Shown here piece by piece: positions 57,475 through 64,000 of a stretch of DNA of 64,000 bases. Numbering within the stretch: the stretch's first letter is position 1; each line of letters starts with the position of its first letter. The notes beneath the pieces were generated by a model. It was not told the DNA's origin. It worked only from the letters and a program-made list of their open reading frames with translations, and did not search any database. The position numbers and the translations under genes are program-made. Source of the DNA: Lutjanus erythropterus (taxonomy: Eukaryota; Chordata; Actinopteri; Lutjaniformes; Lutjanidae); contig CM034599.1 of assembly GCA_020091685.1 (NCBI GenBank), forward strand, positions 32,651,920 to 32,715,919. Direction: 5' to 3'.

Positions 57475-59035
57475 CTATTGTCAATATCACAGTTAATCTA
57501 TGTGTGAGGAATTCAAAGTTAAGTTTCCAATGCAGCAGATGCAACAGATTGCTGAGTTTCTCAGGTTGTTGTCACTAGACTCTTTTTGGACTTGAATGCA
57601 GCTCATTGTCTCATGTTGCATTTACTGCACAACACTTATGTCCAGCACCCAATTACTTAAAAACAATCTGCTGAAACAACTCAGTCCGGCGCCTCTTCGA
57701 GTCATCACTCTTGAAGCAATGGACAGCGGTCACACATGCGGGCCGCTTTGCTCGGAGCTTAGAATACGAGTGGCTAGGAATGTGGTACAAGGCAAGCCAA
57801 CTTCTGCAGCCTGGCAACTAAGTGAGCCGCCCCAGTGGTTGTCTGAAGAGAAGGGCGTCCATGTTAGCTGAATCCACCCACTCATCCTTCCACAAAAGCC
57901 AATATCCAGATTGAATTTCATACAGAGGCATATTTCAAACTGGCAGAGCTTAACATGCACATACACACATATATACACAGAGGCAACAGTTGCACTGGCT
58001 GAGTGGCCTGTCCTTGCTCCTGTGGTCTAAATACCCACAGATATTTATTGTACTTGTCTAGTTAAGCCTCAGTGTCTTTGGCCCCATAAGTCTCATTTAT
58101 TCTAACTGACCCATGGCACTGTACTGGTTTCCATTTTCCCACGGGGAGCCTGAAAGACAGGCAGCACATGTGTTATCACCCTTCGGGGAGATTACGCTAC
58201 ATATCAGCCCACACAACACACTGTGTTTGTGAATGCTTGCATCATGGGCATGTTTGTTGTGCCGGTTTACGGACACATGTCAGTGCAAACTGTTTCACCA
58301 GGAAAAGTGACTGACATGTCATGCTGGATTATGAGAGCAGACGTTGATTTGTTGGAGGTTTACTGCAGTGTGTCAGGACTTGTTGTGTGTGTGAGATTTG
58401 TGTTTTTGTAGATTCCTAAAGGGGGAAATAAACAGAGAGATTAGCAAAGCATTTGTTTGTGTGTGTATTTCATTTAATGCTGCTCAGACAGTGAGTAGGA
58501 GGATAAAGAGAGGAAAGGTGACACCTTTGACACACACATTTGCAAACACACTAACTCATTCCTCTCCCGTATGGAAATATTTGTTTTATCTCCAACTCAG
58601 CTCCTCTTTAAAAAAATGCAACATCTGCTCCCACCAAATGTTTACCCACATTAAAAGGAAACTCTTCAAGGAATATGAATAAAATGTTCTTATCCTAAAT
58701 CAGATTATATAAGTTTGTGCTACAAAAACAAAATCTTAGTCAGTGTCCGTTGGATGACTGAATATCATGCATTTTCGAAATGCATGTTAGTTTTCAATGT
58801 ACGTTATGTATCGGCTGCAAATATAGATTTGGGATGAAACTGTTGATTTAAACATGAGCCTTACACTGTAGGTATGGAGCCAGGCAGTGTTTGTAATAGT
58901 ATCAGTGCTCACTGAGCTTATTTATAGTGGGATGTAATTTAGTGTGGTAAGCTAGTTAGACTACATTTGTGGCTGAGGGCAAATAGACATGTTTTTTCTT
59001 CACAGGATAGGACAGTTTTCCTGCTTTCCTCTTCC
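57475..59035. other. Noncoding DNA without a gene
   Basis: 57650-57880 is relatively GC-rich with CpG sites and a 91-codon frame without recognisable character. The remainder is AT-rich and shows nothing diagnostic. Confidence 0.4.
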
Positions 59036-59039
59036 TACA

Positions 59040-59340
59040 GACAATAATAATGGGGTTATGAATATGTAAATTACAAAAGGGCAGCGTTTGGGGGGCAAAG
59101 CATTTTATTTGATTTCAGATGGACCTCTTATGCAATTATGAAAATGCAAATTACATTGAGCTGTGAGCTGAAATGGAGATGGAATACAGTGTACACTGCA
59201 GCTGCACGGGTCCCTCCGTTCTGGTGTCTTACAGTGAAGTCAACCGTTCCTCCAGGCTGTCTCCTCATCAATAAACTGAGCTGAAGTGATGCTAGATTTC
59301 ATGTTTCCCAGTCTCTGAAATTTGTGCTCATTTGCAAGTC
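59040..59340. promoter_or_regulatory. Candidate enhancer with duplicated octamer-like motif
   Basis: TTATGAATATGTAAATTAC (59056-59074) and TTATGAAAATGCAAATTAC (59136-59154) are identical at 17 of 19 positions and spaced exactly 80 bp. The second contains the POU octamer ATGCAAAT (59144-59151), and TTATGCAATTATG overlaps its start. The surrounding DNA is non-repetitive. A cis-regulatory role is inferred from motif content only. Confidence 0.3.
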
Positions 59341-59653
59341 TGTTCATGCATAATAGACATTTGAAAAAAACCTTCCACACTCAAACATATGTATCTTTGT
59401 TACTTCACTTGAATGCCTGACCTTCTGGTTTGACACTAGAAGGCTGTTTTCACATTCGTCTGCTGATGGGGAAAGTTTTTCTATGTTCACCTTAAAGACG
59501 TGCAAGTACGAATTAGTGACATCAGCAATAGTTTGGAATCCAAGTGTGGTCCAGTATGCAGCTTACACAAGTGCGATGTGGAAATTTGAAACCCCCAGCA
59601 CGTTGAGAATGGACTTAATGGTGAATCAGTTAAACCTGGAAAAAATATTTGCA

Positions 59654-60097
59654 TAGGGGAGACCGGGGATGGTGGTAACAATTTTGTTTGAGCATGAGTA
59701 TCTCAGTGGTTGTTCGTGCTAGATCTTGAGAAAGGCACACTTGTGTTCTGGTAATAGGAAAATGGTCAATAGGCTATTTTAAACAGATGTACCCACAGTT
59801 AAAAACAGTATAAGCTAGCTAACTGTTTTAGCATATTGGCTTGATGGTAGCATGAATGCAAAGCATCAAATTAAACAAAAAGAATGGAAGTCACACCATT
59901 TTATCTACAATACAACAAATGCTAGGCAAGTTTTTTTTGTTACAGAATTCATAATGTCGCACAGAGAGACATGCCACATCTCTTGTGACCTCAAAAAAGA
60001 AATGTGACTGTATGATATTAAAGAGCTCTTTTCTGATTGGTTACACTGACAGTTTTATGTCAAAACCCGGTGCTACAACAATCACCACTCTCCCCTA
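59654..60097. mobile_element. DNA transposon-like element with TAGGGGAGA ends (444 bp)
   Basis: Starts TAGGGGAGACCGGGGATGG and ends ATCACCACTCTCCCCTA. The terminal inverted repeats match over about 26 bp with several mismatches (TGGTAACA against TGTAGCA inside). This is a recognisable teleost repeat type. No transposase, and a target duplication is not convincing. Confidence 0.65.
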
Positions 60098-60261
60098 TTC
60101 ACAGATTCTGGATTACTCAATGGGAGAAAGAATAGATGTGGTTCTTTTTTTTTCTAACTGGGTAAATTGATTTTATGTTGAAGAAACACACCAGATACAA
60201 GCCATCATTTCAAGCACAGTATTTTTGTATATCAAAAAAATATGTCTGGAATGGGTTTTTG

Positions 60262-60540
60262 ATAGTCATGTCATCATTTGAGTCATTTATCAAGCAAAAA
60301 TGCCAAATATTTGCTAGTTCCAACCTTTCAAATAGAAGGATTTGTGGCTGTTTCTCTCTCTCTCTCTCTCTCTTTTTTTTTTTAAAGCACTGTGATTTGT
60401 GCTGAATTGCTTGTTTTATCTGAGGTGTTTGTCAGACAAAACAAGCAAATTTGCAAGACATTACTTTGGGAACTTGTGATAACCATCATTTGCTAGTTTC
60501 TGAGAGATTATAGGCTGTAGACTAAATACATGCTCTAAAT
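60262..60540. mobile_element. Diverged relative of the 3.2-kb hAT-type element
   Basis: GTCATTTATCAAGCAAAAATG, CCAAATATTTGCTAGTTCCA and TCAGACAAAACAAGCAAATT parallel the 3260-3410 interior (CATTTTTCAAGCAAAAGTG, AACATTTGCTGGTTCCAGC). A TC microsatellite followed by poly(T) (60353-60384) has expanded inside. Ends are not preserved. Confidence 0.5.
60353..60384 (+). repeat. TC microsatellite plus poly(T)
   Basis: (TC)n for about 21 bp followed by about 11 T. Confidence 0.9.
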
Positions 60541-60559
60541 GTGAATAATCAAATCTGCC

Positions 60560-61785
60560 TTAAAACTGTGTTTCTGTGCAGTTTGTGAATTACAACAAAA
60601 GAAAATACCCATCCCTAATAAATAAATGAGGGTTGGAGGAAATTAATTTCATGATACCCAGTGAATCTGTGCAGCTCTGACCTGCCTGGAACCGCTCTGC
60701 TGCTCCACGCCTCCAGCAAACACCACCGCTGTCTGCTCTGACAACAGGCCTGCTGCTGCTGTGTGTCGTGTGCGTGTGGAATACTAAGTGCCGTGTGTGT
60801 GAACGCCGGGCCTCGGGGATGTGTTTGCGTCAGAGATTGGCAGGTCCCGAGGGGAGTTAGCGGCGAGTGATGCTGCTGTTCATGAATCCTACGAGGAGTA
60901 AAATAAGTTTGATGGAATCTGAAGCGTGGCGAAGTGTGAGTCTGGGAAATAACCTCAGCAGTGTTTCAGCCGGTGCAGGGCTTCTGAGGGGTGAAAACGG
61001 GAGGAGAGTACGCGACGGACTGTTAATCATGGGCCTGGTGAGACGGATGTGGAAAGATTTGACTGAAATATCATTATTGAGCCGTCTCTCTCATTTCCTT
61101 CTACAATACAATTCCCGTTTTTCTTGAATCCTAATGAAAATTCACTTCCTGGGAGGTGAAATGACACCAGCCTGGCAACAGATTCTGGATCACTGGGTCT
61201 CAGCAGGCTGTCTGGAGGAGAACAGGCCTCCCATGTGCGTCCCACTGGCTTCAGCATTAATGAACTAATCAATGGGATGGTGTTCTCACCATGTGCTGAA
61301 TATATTATTTTAAGTGTTCCCAGTAGCCCCTCAGCATTGTCTAGTGTTACAGGTATCATTCATGCTCACAAGCATTACAGTCTGATGAGACTTAATATCT
61401 AATCCTGATAATCAGTGATATATCCTGTAGAAAACATGGAACATTGGGTGGCAAGAAAAGCAGAGATACTGAATGTTTTCTGCAGAATTCTCACCTCAGT
61501 TGAAATATTAGTCCAACAGCATTATATAGTATTAGTGGCAGTGAAAAACAGGTAGTTTGAAGGTTGCCTGGCTCTTAAAATTAAGTGAAGTAAATGTTCT
61601 AAACAGAGCATGTCTTTAAGCTAAACTTTTAAGCAGTGTTCTCAGATATTTGTTATCTAACTCTGGTATTAACCGAGAACGGGGATTCCTTTCTTTTCAT
61701 TCAAAGCCTAATTTTAGTTTAATGATCCTCTCATACTCTCCTCCAAAATCAAGTTAGAAGAGCTTTATTTTATATTAAGTTGTAA
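60560..61785. other. Partly GC-rich single-copy DNA without a supported gene
   Basis: 60670-61050 has more CpG sites than most of the window (for example GAACGCCGGGCCTCGG). The plus-strand frame there (60867-61127) passes a CTGGTGAGA donor-like site, but there is no recognisable protein or acceptor. It could be an unrecognised 5' exon, a regulatory element, or neither. Confidence 0.35.
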
Positions 61786-61786
61786 C

Positions 61787-61859
61787 TTTATAGCGAGCTC
61801 AAAAGCAGAGTTTCACTGCCCTCTCTGGATGGAAGTTTGGAATGTGTACTCTGTGTGTG

Positions 61860-61891
<32 letters not shown>

Positions 61892-61996
61892 TGTGTGTGT
61901 GCTGGCACACCCTGGAGTACATTTCTATATCACTGCAGCAAGATGAGAAGTTAAAGCACTGGAGGTCAGCAAAAAGAGATTATCAGCTGGTGTTAA
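61787..61996 (+). repeat. Direct duplication around a transposon, copy 1
   Basis: AAAAGCAGAGTTTCACTGCC (from 61801) begins a 26-bp block identical to 62670-62695. CACACCCTGGAGTACATTTCT, GATGAGAAG, GTCAGCAAAAAGAGATT and GGTGTTAA then follow in the same order. This copy carries an expanded GT/GCGT microsatellite (61851-61902) that is nearly absent from copy 2. It ends at the TTAA where the family A element begins. Confidence 0.85.
61851..61902 (+). repeat. GT/GCGT compound microsatellite
   Basis: (TG)n, then (GCGT)n, then (GT)n over about 52 bp. Confidence 0.95.
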
Positions 61997-62659
61997 AGGT
62001 CCAGTGTGTGAGATTCATGTGGATTTATTGATAGAATATAATAACCACTGTCAGATGAAAAACCTTGTATCTCCATTTTTCAGTGTTTTTTTTTTTTTAA
62101 CATAAATCAATGCTATTGGCCACCCTTTACTTCTGTCTGTGGGGTTTACAAATATTGAACATAAAATTTAACAATACTTGAAAATGCTCAAAAGACTTTG
62201 TGACTAAACTGTGTAACTATCCTAAAACTGTCAGCAAAACATCATAACTCCACTGTGCCTCCATCTTGAATGGAGAGCCGGACACATGGGAGAAGTTAGC
62301 CTTCAGAGTTCTTTGCCAGAAGACAAACAAACAAGGTTTTTGACCGACAGCAATGTATGTTTTCAGTGGTGTATAATCACCAAAAAAGAAAATGTTTTGT
62401 TACCTTAAAATAAGCCCTTTATATCTACAGGGAGCGTGGGTCCTCTTCCATGGTGGCTGCCATGTTGCACCACCATGTTTCTACAGCAGTCCACAATGGA
62501 CAGACCAAACACTGGCTTTAGATACAGCCTTTTGCATTTTGCACGAGTTTCGTGGCCAACGTAGGTTCTACGCACTTGGAAGAGGAGACTCAGATGAGGT
62601 GTTTTCATTCTGCAAGCTCACCACTTATTCACTCTAAATCCTGCACACTGGTCCTTTAA
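61993..62659. mobile_element. TTAA family A element (667 bp), longest copy in the window
   Basis: Starts TTAAAGGTCCAGTGTGTGAG and ends TGCACACTGGTCCTTTAA, so terminal inverted repeats of about 16 bp with TTAA at both boundaries. Shares GGGAGCGTGGGTCCTCTTCC-type interior with 8216-8490. No transposase frame. It sits exactly between the two copies of a duplicated flank, and the second copy ends in an unoccupied GGTGTTAA (62793-62800). This supports TTAA as the target and so a piggyBac-type origin. Confidence 0.8.
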
Positions 62660-62800
62660 TATCAGGCTGAAAAGCAGAGTTTCACTGCCCTCTCTAGTTG
62701 AAAGTCTGGAATATTACAGTGTGTTAACACACCCTGGAGTACATTTCTACATTGCTGCATGATGAGAAGTCAGCAAAAAGAGATTTCCAGCAGGTGTTAA
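62657..62800 (+). repeat. Direct duplication around a transposon, copy 2
   Basis: Partner of 61787-61996, shorter mainly because it lacks the microsatellite. It starts at the right TTAA of the element and ends CAGGTGTTAA, which is the empty-site equivalent of the insertion point in copy 1. Confidence 0.85.
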
Positions 62801-63398
62801 CTTGCTTTTTAAAGAGGAGTGCCACTGAGTTTACACAGAAAACTCACACAGTCCTATTCATCCTGTGAAAACAGCCAAATTCTGTCTTCTGTGGCTTTGT
62901 CAAGACTGAGAAAAAAAAAAAGAAAATCCTGGGGATGTTGTCAGGGTTATCTCAGCTTTGGGCTGACACTACAAGTTTATAACTGTGTCTGCATTACAAA
63001 CTGGGGCTTTGAACTTGTGGAATGAAGACACACTCAGTTTGAATGTTCTAGTTAACTGTACATCACTGCTGATTTAAAAGCTGTTGCTTTTCTCTGCTGG
63101 GCATGCTTGTCATTATGGGAATAGATCATCATGACTGTGATTTTTTTGCAACCTCAGCAGTATCTGCTGACTTCCCTTTAGCGCACAGCTTAGTTCGCTC
63201 ACCAGAGTAGCTTCAGTCTCCTTACCCGTCTGTGACACAGTAGCTTTCAGTGTCGATAGGCTGTTGGTCATGACATGTAGTGCTGTGGGCTGGACATTGA
63301 GCAAGACTACAGGCTGCATCTGTCGGTTCTGGTAATCATAAAAATGCTGTATATTGTAGCTGCTGATCCCTAGCATTTACCAGGCAGGGATGGTCTAA
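62801..63398. other. Noncoding DNA without a gene
   Basis: An A11 run lies near 62911. The minus-strand frame at 63113-63376 has no recognisable product. Confidence 0.4.
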
Positions 63399-63399
63399 T

Positions 63400-63724
63400 G
63401 AAATAATGTTACTGGTTGCATTATGGGAAATGTATTATCCAGCTTTTTGGTGTTAGATCCATACTGGAGACTAAAAGTTCACCTTCAACAGTTTTGACCC
63501 TGTGGTGCACCAGTAGCTTGGCATTTAGGCTGTCGGTCCTCCGCAGTGGCCATGGGTTCAATTCCAGCCTGCAGCCCTTTAAGGCATATGATCCCCCACT
63601 CTGTCACCCTCTTTTCTGTCTTCTCAGCTGTCCTATTTGTATAAACACAATAAATTAATCTGTCTTCTGTGAGCTCCCCAGTTTTATTGAAGTGGAATAC
63701 TAAATAGTTGGAGTACCCCTTTAA
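63400..63724. mobile_element. Truncated TTAA-type element (family D), split by a SINE
   Basis: The right end AGTTGGAGTACCCCTTTAA (63706-63724), preceded by GAGCTCCCCAGTTTTATTGA, corresponds to the inverted start TTAAAGGGGTACTCCA of a teleost TTAA element I recall. The left end is missing. The SINE at 63497-63660 interrupts it. Confidence 0.45.
63497..63660 (+). mobile_element. tRNA-derived SINE
   Basis: GGTGCACCAGTAGCTTGGCA is a degenerate A box. GGGTTCAATTCC (63554-63565) is a good B box. The body then reads AGCCTGCAGCCCTTTAAGGC, followed by a pyrimidine-rich stretch and CACAATAAATT. This is the layout of a common percomorph SINE whose body, as I recall it, reads CTGCGGCCCTTTGC. Aged, and no longer a tRNA gene. 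Confidence 0.65.
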
Positions 63725-63725
63725 G

Positions 63726-64000
63726 TGTCATACACAATATTGTGTTTAAAGATTGGATATAAAAACAGTTTATCTACAAGAGAATGAAAGTTGTTGAATC
63801 TGAATGCAGGATTTGTCTTTTCATCATCAAAGAAAGAGAAAGCGAGCAGCAGTGGTTGAGTGAGCTAGAGAGTGGGTGAAGAGAGGGAGCGGCGTTAGCG
63901 AGAACTAAGCAGTGAGACAGAGAAATAAAAACTTTATTTTCTGATTGTTTCACAGCAGTTGGTGTGTGTGTCACTCAGCTCCACCCTCGGTCAAACAGAA
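63726..64000. other. Noncoding DNA at the window end
   Basis: AT-rich to about 63825, then purine-rich. No gene visible; the sequence continues beyond the window. Confidence 0.4.

Noticed and set aside
60867-61127. First exon with CTGGTGAGA donor
   Set aside because: CpG-bearing and superficially attractive, but there is no recognisable peptide, no promoter motif and no downstream acceptor that can be tied to it.
61851-61902. GT/GCGT tract as a functional Z-DNA element
   Set aside because: It can form Z-DNA in principle, but it is an ordinary microsatellite that is nearly absent from the sister copy of the duplication.
63520-63575. tRNA gene
   Set aside because: Good B box but a poor A box, followed by a SINE body and not a tRNA 3' end.
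1-64000. CRISPR array, operon or prokaryotic island
   Set aside because: No regularly spaced repeats, no ribosome-binding-site and gene strings, and all context is vertebrate noncoding DNA.

Overview
The window looks like intron or intergenic DNA from a ray-finned, probably percomorph, fish. The base composition is AT-rich and almost every reading frame is short. The interspersed repeats are of kinds I recognise from teleost genomes: TTAA-bounded non-autonomous DNA transposons, hAT-type miniature elements, tRNA-derived SINEs, CA/GT microsatellites and a BEL/Pao gag relic. Species and locus cannot be read from the sequence. Family recognition is from memory and internal comparison, not from a database search.

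I found no host protein-coding gene, rRNA or functional tRNA that I can support. The open frames are 60-140 codons and none shows a recognisable host protein. The only frame with recognisable protein character is a degraded BEL/Pao gag fragment on the minus strand near 5.1-5.5 kb. Two splice-like sites with short frames (near 35.5 and 39.0 kb) are listed only as weak findings.

Layout. 0-9 kb: mostly single-copy DNA, with a small inverted-repeat element (0.95-1.1 kb), an hAT-type element with its target duplication (3.2-3.5 kb), the gag fossil, a tandemly repeated composite (7.46-8.1 kb) and a TTAA element (8.2-8.5 kb). 9-19 kb: a diverged duplicated segment (10.2 and 11.1 kb), an hAT-type element nested in an older repeat (11.9-12.95 kb), a related repeat (14.0-14.9 kb), a TTAA foldback element (15.9-16.5 kb) and an hAT-type end inside a truncated TTAA element (18.4-18.6 kb). 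19-31 kb: long single-copy stretches, a two-unit repeat broken by an inverted hAT fragment (24.0-25.03 kb), and weaker repeats. 31-41 kb: the densest transposon section, with a 971-bp hAT-type element carrying a perfect 8-bp target duplication, a 0.6-kb inverted-repeat element, a 1.4-kb foldback element split by a SINE-bearing insert, and an older repeat split by an insertion that holds another hAT element. 41-64 kb: single-copy DNA with several candidate regulatory stretches, mixed with TTAA elements and SINEs.

The most notable structures are two TTAA-bounded elements (35748-37128 and 61993-62659). Each sits exactly at the junction of a short direct duplication of flanking DNA, and the second copy of each duplicated unit ends in a TTAA-like empty site. 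Also worth testing is a pair of nearly identical 19-bp octamer-like motifs spaced exactly 80 bp apart near 59.1 kb. I found no undescribed multi-gene system.
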